NCBI RefSeq assembly: GCF_013415105.1 | Contig: NZ_JACCDF010000010.1 | Span: forward strand, 108,494 to 172,493 | Reading direction: 5' to 3' | DNA length: 64,000 nt | Source: Vreelandella salicampi | Lineage (GTDB): Bacteria; Pseudomonadota; Gammaproteobacteria; Pseudomonadales; Halomonadaceae | Shown here: piece by piece, positions 1 to 8,438 of the stretch | How positions within the stretch are numbered: position 1 is the stretch's first letter | How the letters are laid out: the number at the start of each line of letters is the position of its first letter | Program-made: the position numbers and the translations under genes | Notes under the pieces: generated by a model | Database searches by the model: none | The model's input: the letters and a program-made list of their open reading frames with translations, nothing else | Told to the model about the DNA's origin: nothing

Positions 1-229
1 GGCCGGAAAACCCGGAAATGCGGTCAACAATGATGGTAAATACGTTACCCGGTGGCTGGTAAGCCGCCTCAACCTCTTCGCCAGGAGGGACTTCGGCAAC
101 GTTACCACCATCAATGGTAGCGCCACGACGGAAGCTACGATCGACGAAAAACATCACCACCAGTGGCAAAAGAATCAGCACCGACCAGTAAAGCCAGTGT
201 GGAAGAACGAAATCGATATTAAGATTCAT
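1..229 (-). CDS. TRAP transporter small permease (DctQ-like), partial
   Basis: Only the first 76 codons are inside the window; the gene runs off the left edge. The start ATG follows a strong GGAGGAG ribosome site. The translation opens with a short amphipathic stretch, then one clear membrane helix (about residues 13-30, LYWSVLILLPLVVMFF), a charged loop (VDRSFRRG) and a Pro/Glu-rich linker before the next segment begins. Lying directly downstream of a TRAP substrate-binding protein on the same strand, it is most likely the four-helix small membrane subunit of that tripartite uptake system, either alone or as the N-terminus of a DctQM fusion. The call depends mainly on context because most of the protein is missing. 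Confidence 0.6.
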   Translation of the reverse strand, partial: MNLNIDFVLPHWLYWSVLILLPLVVMFFVDRSFRRGATIDGGNVAEVPPGEEVEAAYQPPGNVFTIIVDRISGFSG

Positions 230-323
230 GGACACTCCTCCGTGACACCATCACTCATCGGCGACGGTTCCGGATCATCGAGTCGAGGGGATGCGGAACA
301 ATAGTGGTTATTCTGGCCAAAAC

Positions 324-352
324 GGGTGTTGCGATTTTGCTTCGCAACACCC
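324..352. other. Stem-loop between dctP and dctQ-like gene
   Basis: An 11-bp perfect inverted repeat (GGGTGTTGCGA / TCGCAACACCC) with a 7-nt loop sits in the 155-bp gap. On the minus strand it is followed by GTTTTGGCC, a weak U-run, so it may be a partial terminator or an mRNA-stabilising hairpin that lets the binding protein be made in excess over the membrane subunits. Confidence 0.55.
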
Positions 353-384
353 GATTGTCGAACAGGTAGGTCAGACGTTGAGCA

Positions 385-1569
385 TCAAGCGTTGAGCTCG
401 TAACCCTGTATGTCCTCCTCGGTGACCAACCCTACCGCAGGATCCATCATGGTGTTGAGGTGCGCTCTAAACAGGCGGGCAGCATCTGGATCTTTGTTGG
501 CCCACTTGAACCATAGCGGGATGGCGGCATCGCGGAAGCGGCTGGCATCGTTTTCGGTAAGGTGGATGATCTCCACGCCCTTCTCGCGGTATTTGGGCCA
601 TGCTTCGGCGTTGGCTTTTTGGATCGCCGCATAGTGCTCGCGTGAATAGGCGGCTACCAAGTCGTGCATCAGATCCTGGGTTTGCGGTGACATACGCTCG
701 AAGGTGCGACGGTTGACGGAGATGTCCATCAAGTCGACAGCCTGGTGCAAGCAGGGCGTAGAAGGCGGCCCCATGATGATGTAGTCGGCCACTTGCCAGA
801 AGCCTAGCTCGTAATTGACCGCTGCGCCGGTGTAATCGGCTGCGTCGATGATGCCCTTTTCAAGCGCTGGATAGACCTCGGAACCCGGCAGCAGAGTCGT
901 TTGCGCACCGATTGAAGCGAAGGTTTCGGCAACGATACCCCCCGGCATGCGAATCTTAACCCCTTTGAAATCATCGAAGCTGCGCAACGGAACCTTGGAG
1001 TGAATTAGGTTGAGGTCGTGATGGACATAGCCCAGCAGCTCCTGACCCTGCTTGCGGTAGAGGTCCTTGGCGATACCAAAGCCACCGTAAGCGCCGAACA
1101 TCATATCCCACTGGTGTGGCACAGAAAGGCCCATCGGGTAGGCGGTAAGGAATACACCGGCGGGCATTTTGCCAGGCCAGTAGACGGTAAACCAGTTTTG
1201 GCCGTCGAGGACGCCGTTGCGCACCGCATCAGCGACTTCAAAAGCACCTGCTACAGCACCGGCGGGGAAGGGCTCGATGCGCACTTCGCCCCCTGTCGCC
1301 TCGGCAACACCAGCGGCCCACTCCTCAAAGATTCGGTAGCCCGTCGTACCCGGCTGCCAAGAGGACTGCATGCGAATGCGGATGCCTTCCTGAGCCTGAA
1401 CGTTACCAATCCAAGGCGCGGCGACGGCAGCAGCGGAACCTACCGCGGCGGTTTTGAGGAAGTTGCGTCGCGTGGTCGAGGCATTCGAAGCGTTAGTTAA
1501 AAGAGAAGGCTGTTCGGTCGATGTAGAAATAGAAGACGGTTCATTAACGTTGTGCTTGTTATTTGGCAT
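385..1569 (-). CDS. dctP: TRAP transporter substrate-binding protein, DctP family
   Basis: Periplasmic solute-binding subunit of a TRAP (sodium-driven, ATP-independent) organic-acid importer. The 394-residue protein has an unusually long 33-residue polar lead before a twin-arginine signal (TRRNFLK at 33-39, then an Ala-rich hydrophobic stretch ending near VQA, residue 59), so it is probably exported folded through Tat. The conserved TRAP arginine that clamps the substrate carboxylate is seen in VKIRMPGG (about R207), followed by the usual EVYPALEKGIIDAADYTG segment. The sequence type (GQNWFTVYWPGK, FLTAYPMGL) resembles TakP-like proteins that bind 2-oxo or hydroxy monocarboxylates, but the ligand cannot be fixed from sequence. 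The start is supported by GGAG 8 bases upstream. It is first in a minus-strand operon with the partial permease gene. Confidence 0.9.
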   Translation of the reverse strand: MPNNKHNVNEPSSISTSTEQPSLLTNASNASTTRRNFLKTAAVGSAAAVAAPWIGNVQAQEGIRIRMQSSWQPGTTGYRIFEEWAAGVAEATGGEVRIEPFPAGAVAGAFEVADAVRNGVLDGQNWFTVYWPGKMPAGVFLTAYPMGLSVPHQWDMMFGAYGGFGIAKDLYRKQGQELLGYVHHDLNLIHSKVPLRSFDDFKGVKIRMPGGIVAETFASIGAQTTLLPGSEVYPALEKGIIDAADYTGAAVNYELGFWQVADYIIMGPPSTPCLHQAVDLMDISVNRRTFERMSPQTQDLMHDLVAAYSREHYAAIQKANAEAWPKYREKGVEIIHLTENDASRFRDAAIPLWFKWANKDPDAARLFRAHLNTMMDPAVGLVTEEDIQGYELNA

Positions 1570-1808
1570 GTTGGAAACTCCAGCAGTGGTTCAGACCACA
1601 GATTTTTTTGTATTCCTATACTGAAAAGTGCACCACTTAGGGTCTCCCTGTGGCACAAGTAAGGTAATGCCTAACGTAAAAGCATCACTTCACGTAAAGA
1701 GAATTTAGCGAGTCCTGAGCTAAGAGCCAATTATTTTTTTCAACGGTCGCCATAGTAAGGCGAATGACTAAGGTAAAAATGGCGACATTTATTGAAGCCT
1801 AAGCACCG

Positions 1809-2735
1809 TTAGTCCACATCGACATATGCCCCCATGTGACGCATGCGTTGCTCAAATTTCGAAACGTTGTCGACCAAATCGTTAGGGCCGAAGGCGACAC
1901 ACTCCGCCAAAATCGCTTCGATCAGTGTGATCGCGGACAGAATCGAGGGAAAGAAATGGGGCGTCGTGTTGGCGACGTTAAACGTGATTTGCGCGCCCGG
2001 CACTAGCGGTGACCGCATGGTGTCCGTCACCACGATGGCTTTCACCCCGTTAGCGCGGGTGACATCTAGCGCTTTAACCGTTTCGGCGCAGTAAGGCTCA
2101 AAACCGAAGACGACCACAACATCGTCCTCATCAAAGCGGTCAAGCTCGGTCAAAAGCCCGCCTTCCAGGCCGCGAATGAGATGGATATCTGGTATCGCGA
2201 TGCGCCCCACGTAGGCGAAGTGGTAGGCGCAGGCAAACGTATCGCGAAACCCAACCACTGCCACTTTGCGTGCGCCCAGAATCATCTGGGCGGCGTCGCG
2301 AACGCGTGATTGATTGTCGGCGGTAAATAGGCGGCCAATATTATCGAAGGCCGCATCGCCGACATCAAGGAACACTCGGTCATCAGTCTGGCTGGCTAGG
2401 TTGCGTAACTGGCTGGCGCGTCCGGAAAACTCGACCGGTCCCGCTTGTACCGCCGACTGAAACACGTCGCGAAATAGCTCATAGCTATCAAACCCCAGCC
2501 TTTTGGCCAAGCGGACAAGCGTAGAAGGGGTAACCTCTGCCGCCGCTGCGGATTTACGAATCGATTGAAAGGCAATATCCAACGGGTGCTCGAGAACATA
2601 GCCCGCGGCCAGTTTGAGCTGGGGGCTAAGGTCAGAATAAGCCTCTGCCAGTTGTTGATTAATCTCATCTGGGCGAACAGAGGGTGGCGTAACGGGCAAG
2701 AACTCTGTTGGGTCATGCTGAGTAGGGTCTGACAT
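1809..2735 (-). CDS. RpiR-family transcriptional regulator (HTH plus SIS domain)
   Basis: A 308-residue regulator with an N-terminal HTH_6 domain (about residues 35-100, with VTPSTLVRLAKRLGFDSYELFRDVF as its core) and a C-terminal SIS sugar-isomerase-type effector domain (about 145-275, starting ARKVAVVGFRDTFACAYHFAY). RpiR proteins usually sense a phosphorylated sugar or other small metabolite and act as repressor or activator of adjacent catabolic genes. It lies between the TRAP operon and the divergently transcribed CoA-ester cluster and is the natural candidate for controlling one or both. The start ATG has AGGAG at correct spacing. The first 30 residues are polar and Pro-rich and not part of either domain. 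Confidence 0.88.
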   Translation of the reverse strand: MSDPTQHDPTEFLPVTPPSVRPDEINQQLAEAYSDLSPQLKLAAGYVLEHPLDIAFQSIRKSAAAAEVTPSTLVRLAKRLGFDSYELFRDVFQSAVQAGPVEFSGRASQLRNLASQTDDRVFLDVGDAAFDNIGRLFTADNQSRVRDAAQMILGARKVAVVGFRDTFACAYHFAYVGRIAIPDIHLIRGLEGGLLTELDRFDEDDVVVVFGFEPYCAETVKALDVTRANGVKAIVVTDTMRSPLVPGAQITFNVANTTPHFFPSILSAITLIEAILAECVAFGPNDLVDNVSKFEQRMRHMGAYVDVD

Positions 2736-2867
2736 ACACGGCTCCTAATCCTCGGCAGCATGCGAAAAAGTGGGGCATTGTAACCCACGGCTGGTGCGGT
2801 GGGCATCGCTGTGTCGAGTGGAAGAGATACATTTGTTTCATTGTTGATTGGTAACGGTACGAGTGTG

Positions 2868-2897
2868 TTGACGAGGGTGAATTCCGTGGACTACGAT
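2868..2897 (+). promoter_or_regulatory. Candidate sigma-70 promoter for the crotonase/CoA-ligase cluster
   Basis: TTGACG at 2868-2873 and TACGAT at 2892-2897 with 18-bp spacing point toward the plus-strand cluster. The match is moderate and unsupported by other data. Confidence 0.35.
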
Positions 2898-2910
2898 ACG
2901 AGTAAAACAA

Positions 2911-2941
2911 TTGTGTTTAATTAAATGTATTTATAACACAA
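2911..2941. promoter_or_regulatory. Inverted repeat, possible operator in the rpiR / crotonase divergent region
   Basis: Two perfect 7-bp arms, TTGTGTT and AACACAA, flank 17 bp of AT-rich DNA. The centre-to-centre distance is about two helical turns, which suits a dimeric regulator. It lies just after the candidate promoter, so a bound repressor would block the plus-strand genes. Binding by the neighbouring RpiR protein is a guess. Confidence 0.4.
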
Positions 2942-3019
2942 ATGTTTTATTCGGCGCGATGCGCACGTTCGCATTACCCACCCACGCTTAACGATTTATC
3001 GCAGGCTTTGACTACCATT

Positions 3020-3865
3020 ATGCCGATTCACACCCCCTATCACGTCTCGCCTCGCTTCACGCTAACAGCCGATGCGATACCACCCTATGAAACACTGCTG
3101 GTTTCTTTGCAGGAGCAGGTGCTCGAAATTCGTTTTAATCGCCCGCACCGGCTCAATGCGGTGGTGGAAGCGTTTTATACCGAGCTGCTTGATGCGCTCG
3201 CAGTGGCTGAGCGGGCGGAAAACGTGCGTGCCGTGGTGTTAACCGGCGAAGGGCGGGCATTCTGCGTTGGCGCCGATATGAAAGAGCATGGCGGTGCTGC
3301 GCGTACACTCTATCAACGCCGCCAGTACTTGCAGCTGGGCAACGATGTTTGTGAAGCGGTTTATCGGCTGAAAAAGCCCGTAGTAGCGGCGATCAATGGT
3401 TACGCCCTGGGCGCCGGTGCGGAAATGGCAGTGGCCTGTGACTTTATTGTGATGGCTGAAAATGCACAGATAGGCTTCCCCGAGACGAGTATCGGTACCT
3501 GCGTAGGCGGTGGAGTCTCGAAGGTTTTACCGCAAATTGTCGGGCTCGTACAGGCGCGGCGACTGCTGTTCACTGGTGAGAAAATTACCGGCACGGAGGC
3601 GGCGCGTATCTCGCTGGCACTGGCCGCTTACCCGCAAGACCAACTGCTCGTCGAAGCCCATGTGCTCGGCGCAAAACTCGCCGAGCAGGCCCCGGTGTCG
3701 ATGGCCATGCTTAAACGCTTAGTGAATGTTAGCAGTGCCAACGATGTCGATAGCCATCTCCAGCAGGAGCTAGACGCCGTTTTCACCTGCTCGACCACGG
3801 ATGACTGGCAGGAGGGCGTGGATGCCTTCGCGCAAAAGCGCAAGCCGAGCTTCCAAGGTCGCTAA
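3020..3865 (+). CDS. Enoyl-CoA hydratase/isomerase family protein
   Basis: Crotonase-fold enzyme of 281 residues from this start. Both catalytic glutamates of true hydratases are in place: Glu in GYALGAGAEMA (about residue 135) and Glu in GFPETSIG (about 155). The oxyanion-hole motif GRAFCVGADMKEH (about 78-90) is also intact. This predicts addition of water to (or cleavage of) an enoyl- or cinnamoyl-type CoA thioester; the substrate is not evident. An in-frame ATG at 2942 would add 26 residues, but they lie outside the fold, directly after the presumed operator, and have no ribosome site. The chosen ATG also has only a weak, distant AGG, so the start is uncertain. It heads a plus-strand unit with the acyl-CoA synthetase and a second crotonase. 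Confidence 0.85.
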   Translation: MPIHTPYHVSPRFTLTADAIPPYETLLVSLQEQVLEIRFNRPHRLNAVVEAFYTELLDALAVAERAENVRAVVLTGEGRAFCVGADMKEHGGAARTLYQRRQYLQLGNDVCEAVYRLKKPVVAAINGYALGAGAEMAVACDFIVMAENAQIGFPETSIGTCVGGGVSKVLPQIVGLVQARRLLFTGEKITGTEAARISLALAAYPQDQLLVEAHVLGAKLAEQAPVSMAMLKRLVNVSSANDVDSHLQQELDAVFTCSTTDDWQEGVDAFAQKRKPSFQGR

Positions 3866-3926
3866 CCCGTTTGTTTTTCTCGTCTCAAGGCAGTCTTGCT
3901 GTATTGCAAAGGTTAAAGGTTTAGGC

Positions 3927-6092
3927 ATGAATCCGATTGAAGGTCATCTTCCCCTGCGTAGCCCGCTTCACGATATTTTAGCGCCCACCAGTATTGCTGT
4001 GGTGGGGGCATCTGCCGACCCAACCAAACGCGGCTACAAAGCCATGGTAGGCCTAATTAAAGACGGTTACCGAGGCGAGATTTACCCGGTTAATCCCAAA
4101 GCCGATATGATCTTAGGGGTAAAAGCGTGGCCATCGGTGGCAGACATTCCGGGTAATCCAGCGCTTGCGCTGATTTGTACCCCTGCAGCGACCATCCCGG
4201 GGTTAATTGGCGAGTGCGGCCGGCACGGCATCAAAGGCGCGGTCATTCTTGCCAGCGGCTTCGGCGAAGTGGGGGACGCAGGGGCGCGCCTTGATCAGGC
4301 AATGATGGCCGAGGCGCGTGCTCATGGCGTGCGTATTATCGGCCCCAATACATCGGGTGTGTTCAACCTACACCATCGGCTGAACTTGCTTGCCCTCGAT
4401 AACGTTAAGCCCGGGAATATTGGGATAGTGTCGCAGTCGGGCAACATGCTGTTGTCGCTGGCGTTAGAAGCGCAGCACAACGGCCAAGTTGGGTTTAGCA
4501 CCTACATTGGCCCGGGAAACCAGAGCGATATCGGCTTTAACGACTACCTGCGCTATCTCGGTGAGGATGAGCACACACGCGTTGCCACGCTTTATGTGGA
4601 AGGCTTTCGCGACGGCCGCAAGTTCCTGCAGGTCGCCCGCGATGTGACGGCGATGAAGCCGGTGGTGGTGTACAAATCTGGCTCCACTGAGCAAGGCCAA
4701 AAAGCGGCCAGTTCGCATACTGGGGCGCTAGCGGGCAGTTACCAAATGACGGTGGACCTGCTGCGCCAATCTGGCGTGAGTGTGGTGCAGTACTCCGATG
4801 AAATTTTGCCGGTGGCCGAAGGCTTGGGCCTTTTGCAGAAAGCGTGCGGCAAGCGCGTAGCGGTGATCGCCGACGGCGGCGGCCAGGCGACTATTGCCTC
4901 TGACCGCTTAGCCGAAACTGGCCTGACCCTTGCCGAGCTCTCGGATGAAACGCGTGCCAAACTACGCGAGATACTGTTTCCTCAGGCCTCTACCGCAAAC
5001 CCCGTGGACGTTGCTGGCACATCGGATGCCAACCCGTCGCTGCTTGCCACATGTATGGAGATTGTCGCCTCCGACGATAACGTCGATAGCGTGTTTCTCG
5101 TGGGGATGTTCGGCGGCTACAGCTTGCGCTTTGCCGAGTCACTGCTGGGTGACGAGATGCGCGGCGCCGAGGCGATGGTGGATCTGTCCCATAGTACCTC
5201 AAAGCCGCTAGTGGTTTACAGTCTTTACGCGCCGGTCAAGCCGCCTGCACTTCGGCGCTTACACGAAGCGGGCCTGCCGGTTTACACCTCAATTGAGCAC
5301 GCCGTGCGGGTGCTTGCAGCACTCGGTGAGCGCGGCGAGTATCTAGCGCAATGCGCCGTATTGAAGCCCGAAAAACAAACACAAGCCACGGAAAATGGGC
5401 GAACGTTGCTACGCCAGGCGCAAGCTCAGGGGCGTGACTTGTTAGAGTTTGAAGCAAAAACGCTTCTCGCGGAGCACGGTATCCGCGTGCCGGTCGAGCG
5501 CGTCGTTCGCCGTGTCGATGAGCTTGGTGAAATTGCCCGCGAGTTTGGCGCTCAGCCGCTGGCGATGAAGGTAGTATCGAAAGATATTCTGCATAAATCC
5601 GAGGCGGGCGGCGTTAAACTTAATTTAGTCGGTGAGGCGGCACTGCGGGGCGGTTTTGATCAGATTATGGCGTCCGCCCGTGTTTATGATGCTAACGCCG
5701 ACATCGAGGGCGTATTGGTAACGCCCATGGCGGAAAAGGGCCTTGAGGTGATCATCGGCATGATGCGCGACCCGATTTTTGGCCCGGTGTTGATGTTTGG
5801 CCTTGGTGGTGTGTTTGTCGAGATTCTTGAAGACGTGGCCTTCCGCGCCATACCGCTTAGCCACCATGATGCTGCCGCGATGGTGGAGCAAATCAAAGCG
5901 AAGAAACTTTTCGAAGGCGTGCGCGGCGCCTCAGCGATTAATAAAGGGGCACTCGTTGAGCTTCTGCTCAGCGTTTCACGTATCGTAGAAGCCTACCCCC
6001 ACATTGCTGAATTGGATATGAACCCGGTGATTGCCTACTCCGATGGCTACGCCGTGGTGGATGCGCGAATTATTGTTGAGGAGCCCCAATGA
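3927..6092 (+). CDS. Acetate--CoA ligase family protein (NDP-forming acyl-CoA synthetase, fused alpha-beta)
   Basis: A 721-residue fused enzyme of the ADP-forming acyl-CoA synthetase superfamily, which joins a carboxylic acid to CoA through acyl-phosphate and phosphohistidine intermediates. Domains in order: CoA-binding Rossmann domain (about 15-110, IAVVGASADPTKRGYKAMV), two succinyl-CoA-ligase-like domains (about 130-440), and ATP-grasp domain (about 470-715, with AMKVVSKDILHKSEAGGVKLNL). The histidine that is phosphorylated in this family is present in AASSHTGALAG (about His264). The reading frame is open upstream to 3801, overlapping the hydratase, but the ATG at 3927 has AAAGG eight bases upstream and begins just before the first domain. 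Its stop overlaps the next start (ATGA), so the two are translationally coupled. Substrate unknown; flanking crotonases suggest an unsaturated or aryl acid. Confidence 0.9.
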   Translation: MNPIEGHLPLRSPLHDILAPTSIAVVGASADPTKRGYKAMVGLIKDGYRGEIYPVNPKADMILGVKAWPSVADIPGNPALALICTPAATIPGLIGECGRHGIKGAVILASGFGEVGDAGARLDQAMMAEARAHGVRIIGPNTSGVFNLHHRLNLLALDNVKPGNIGIVSQSGNMLLSLALEAQHNGQVGFSTYIGPGNQSDIGFNDYLRYLGEDEHTRVATLYVEGFRDGRKFLQVARDVTAMKPVVVYKSGSTEQGQKAASSHTGALAGSYQMTVDLLRQSGVSVVQYSDEILPVAEGLGLLQKACGKRVAVIADGGGQATIASDRLAETGLTLAELSDETRAKLREILFPQASTANPVDVAGTSDANPSLLATCMEIVASDDNVDSVFLVGMFGGYSLRFAESLLGDEMRGAEAMVDLSHSTSKPLVVYSLYAPVKPPALRRLHEAGLPVYTSIEHAVRVLAALGERGEYLAQCAVLKPEKQTQATENGRTLLRQAQAQGRDLLEFEAKTLLAEHGIRVPVERVVRRVDELGEIAREFGAQPLAMKVVSKDILHKSEAGGVKLNLVGEAALRGGFDQIMASARVYDANADIEGVLVTPMAEKGLEVIIGMMRDPIFGPVLMFGLGGVFVEILEDVAFRAIPLSHHDAAAMVEQIKAKKLFEGVRGASAINKGALVELLLSVSRIVEAYPHIAELDMNPVIAYSDGYAVVDARIIVEEPQ

Positions 6093-6889
6093 CCCTGCCG
6101 ACACTGCAAGACGCCACATTAAAGCTCGAGCATCGTATCGCGACGTTAACCCTAAACCGCCACGATGTACGTAACGCCCTAACCGGGACGGCGCTGGCTG
6201 ACGATATCGTGGCGGTGGCCGAGTGGGTCAACCGCTGCGACGACGTGTCAGTGCTGCTGATCACCGGCGCGGGCTCAGCGTTCTCTGCTGGTGGAAACGT
6301 TAAAGACATGGCCAACCGCAGGGGCGATTTTGCTGGCAATGTTGCCGAAGTGGCCGAGCGCTACCGGCGGGGTATTCAACGCATACCGCTAGCATTGCAA
6401 GATGTAGAGGCACCAATTATCGCGGCGGTTAATGGGCCGGCGATTGGTGCGGGGTTTGATCTGGCCAATATGGCAGATATCCGTATTGCCTCACGCAAGG
6501 CGAAGTTCGGCGAGACATTTCTTAATTTGGGGATCATTCCCGGCGATGGCGGTGCCTGGTTCATGCAGCGTTTGATTGGTTACCAGCGCGCGTTTGAACT
6601 CACGCTTTCAGGCCGCATCATTGATGCCGAAGAAGCCAAAGCCTATGGCATTGTGCTAGAAGTGGCAGAGCCTGACGCGCTGATGGAGGCGGCACGGGTG
6701 CATGCCGAGCGTATTGCCGCGCAGCCGCCCAACGCCACGCGGCTGACCAAACGGCTAATGAAAATGGCGCCCAATATGGAGCTGAAAGGCTTTCTTGACG
6801 TCTGCGCCACCTTCCAAGGCATGTGTCACAATGAACCGGAACATTTAGACGCCGTGAATAAAATGCTGGATAGCATGGCGAAAAAATAG
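6089..6889 (+). CDS. Enoyl-CoA hydratase/isomerase family protein, second copy
   Basis: A 266-residue crotonase-fold protein translated from an ATGA overlap with the acyl-CoA synthetase. The oxyanion motif is seen as GSAFSAGGNVKDM (about 71-83). Of the two hydratase glutamates only the second is kept (KFGETFLNLG, about 138-147); the first position is Asp in GAGFDLANMADIR. This pattern is common in crotonases that isomerise, or that act on unusual acyl groups, and differs from the upstream gene, so the two are not redundant copies. No terminator is obvious in the 109 bases after its stop. Function in the same pathway is inferred from coupling. Confidence 0.85.
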   Translation: MTLPTLQDATLKLEHRIATLTLNRHDVRNALTGTALADDIVAVAEWVNRCDDVSVLLITGAGSAFSAGGNVKDMANRRGDFAGNVAEVAERYRRGIQRIPLALQDVEAPIIAAVNGPAIGAGFDLANMADIRIASRKAKFGETFLNLGIIPGDGGAWFMQRLIGYQRAFELTLSGRIIDAEEAKAYGIVLEVAEPDALMEAARVHAERIAAQPPNATRLTKRLMKMAPNMELKGFLDVCATFQGMCHNEPEHLDAVNKMLDSMAKK

Positions 6890-6998
6890 GCGTTAAAAAC
6901 GCGTATTTTCCCTGTGCGCTTTTCGTCAGTTTATGAATGAGCCGCTTGCGCGTATTATCGCAGGCGATGGTTTAATCAATTGACGAGGAGTGCCACGA

Positions 6999-7799
6999 AT
7001 GGAAGGGGTGAAACATATCGTCGCCGTTGCCTCGGGCAAGGGTGGCGTGGGTAAATCCACGGTAACGGTTAATTTAGCCCTAGCGCTTTCAGCGCAGGGT
7101 TACCGTGTGGGCGTGTTGGACGCCGATATTTACGGACCAAGCCAGGCCCAGATGCTCGGCGTGAAAGAAGGTGAGCGCCCGCAAGCTGCAGGGGAAGATA
7201 AGTTTTTCCCGCTTGAAGCCCATGGCATTCAGGCCATGTCGATGGCGTTTCTGGTTAACACCCGCGAGCCCATGGTATGGCGTGGCCCCATGGTCGTCGG
7301 TGCATTCCAACAGCTCTTAACCCAAACCCAGTGGGATAATCTTGATTTTCTGCTCATCGATATGCCACCTGGTACCGGTGATATTCAGCTAACACTTTCG
7401 CAGCGCGTACCGGTGTCTGGGGCTGTCATCGTCACCACACCGCAGGATATTGCGTTGCTGGATGCGCGCAAGGGCATCGAGATGTTCCGCAAGGTTAACG
7501 TGCCGGTGCTCGGCATTGTCGAGAATATGAGCACGTATCACTGTGAAAATTGCGGTCACGAAGCGCCCATTTTTGGTAGCGGTGGCGGCGAGCGGATTGC
7601 AGCCGAGTACGAAACCCAAGTGCTTGGTCGCTTGCCGCTGAGTTTGTCGATTCGTGAACTGGCGGATTCCGGCAACCCGAGTGTGATATCTGAGCCAGAT
7701 AGCCCCGTGAGCCAGACGTTTGGTGAGATCGCCAAGCGTGTAGCAGCAGGTGTGGACGGCGCCGCCGAGCAAGGCCCGACGATTTCTTTTAGTGAGTGA
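6999..7799 (+). CDS. apbC: Iron-sulfur cluster carrier protein, Mrp/ApbC/NBP35 family (short form)
   Basis: P-loop ATPase that receives and delivers [4Fe-4S] clusters in the cytoplasm. Walker A is the deviant GKGGVGKST (about 13-21), followed by DADIYGPSQ (41-49), DMPPGTGD (121-128) and the paired cluster-binding cysteines in HCENCG (C182 and C185). At 266 residues it lacks the roughly 100-residue N-terminal DUF59 domain of E. coli Mrp and so corresponds to the short class. The ATG at 6999 is preferred over an in-frame GTG at 6990 because GAGGAG is then 8 bases away. dcd follows after 10 bases. Confidence 0.93.
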   Translation: MEGVKHIVAVASGKGGVGKSTVTVNLALALSAQGYRVGVLDADIYGPSQAQMLGVKEGERPQAAGEDKFFPLEAHGIQAMSMAFLVNTREPMVWRGPMVVGAFQQLLTQTQWDNLDFLLIDMPPGTGDIQLTLSQRVPVSGAVIVTTPQDIALLDARKGIEMFRKVNVPVLGIVENMSTYHCENCGHEAPIFGSGGGERIAAEYETQVLGRLPLSLSIRELADSGNPSVISEPDSPVSQTFGEIAKRVAAGVDGAAEQGPTISFSE

Positions 7800-7809
7800 T
7801 AGTAACGCA

Positions 7810-8376
7810 ATGAGCATTAAATCGGATAAATGGATTCGTCGCATGGCCGCCAGTGACGCCATGATTGAGCCTTTTGAAGCAGAACAGGTGCGCTACGTTG
7901 ATGGCCAGCGCGTGATCTCGTACGGCACATCAAGCTATGGCTACGATGTGCGCTGCGCCGATGATTTTAAGGTGTTCACCAATATTCACTCGGCGGTGGT
8001 CGACCCGAAAGGGTTTGACGATAAGAGCTTTGTCGATGTGAAGGGGGATGTCTGCGTTATTCCGCCTAACTCTTTCGCGCTGGCGCGTACGGTGGAATAT
8101 TTTCGTATCCCGCGCAGCGTGCTGACCATTTGCTTGGGAAAATCGACTTACGCGCGTTGTGGGATTATCGTCAACGTGACGCCGCTTGAGCCCGAATGGG
8201 AAGGGCACGTAACGCTGGAATTTTCCAATACCACCAACCTGCCAGCCAAAATCTACGCCAACGAAGGCGTGGCGCAAATGCTCTTTTTGGAATCCGATGA
8301 GATTTGTGAAACGTCCTATAAAGACCGGGGCGGTAAGTACATGGGCCAGCAGGGAGTGACACTCCCCCGAACCTAA
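7810..8376 (+). CDS. dcd: dCTP deaminase
   Basis: Converts dCTP to dUTP for thymidylate synthesis. The 188-residue length matches the E. coli enzyme. Signature elements are present: [13 protein letters not shown] near the N-terminus, [11 protein letters not shown] (nucleotide phosphate binding), [16 protein letters not shown] with the catalytic Glu, and the C-terminal [11 protein letters not shown] lid. The frame is open upstream into mrp, but the ATG at 7810, ten bases past the mrp stop, begins the conserved [13 protein letters not shown]. Probably cotranscribed with apbC. A bidirectional terminator follows. Confidence 0.96.
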   Translation: MSIKSDKWIRRMAASDAMIEPFEAEQVRYVDGQRVISYGTSSYGYDVRCADDFKVFTNIHSAVVDPKGFDDKSFVDVKGDVCVIPPNSFALARTVEYFRIPRSVLTICLGKSTYARCGIIVNVTPLEPEWEGHVTLEFSNTTNLPAKIYANEGVAQMLFLESDEICETSYKDRGGKYMGQQGVTLPRT

Positions 8377-8390
8377 AAAGCAGGGCACAA

Positions 8391-8429
8391 AAAACGGCGC
8401 TTGGCGTACAAACGCTCAAGCGCCGTTTT
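8391..8429. terminator. Bidirectional Rho-independent terminator between dcd and purN
   Basis: A 13-bp perfect inverted repeat, AAAACGGCGCTTG and CAAGCGCCGTTTT, around a 13-base loop. The A-run and U-run let it work on both strands, as expected between convergent genes. Confidence 0.85.
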
Positions 8430-8438
8430 GCGTTTGGC

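Noticed and set aside
1018..1500. A 160-codon plus-strand frame opposite dctP
   Set aside because: Shadow of the TRAP binding-protein gene, no family features.
3801..3926. Extended N-terminus of the acyl-CoA synthetase overlapping the hydratase gene
   Set aside because: Residues are Arg/Ser-rich and read out of frame through the hydratase; the ATG at 3927 has a ribosome site and begins the domain.
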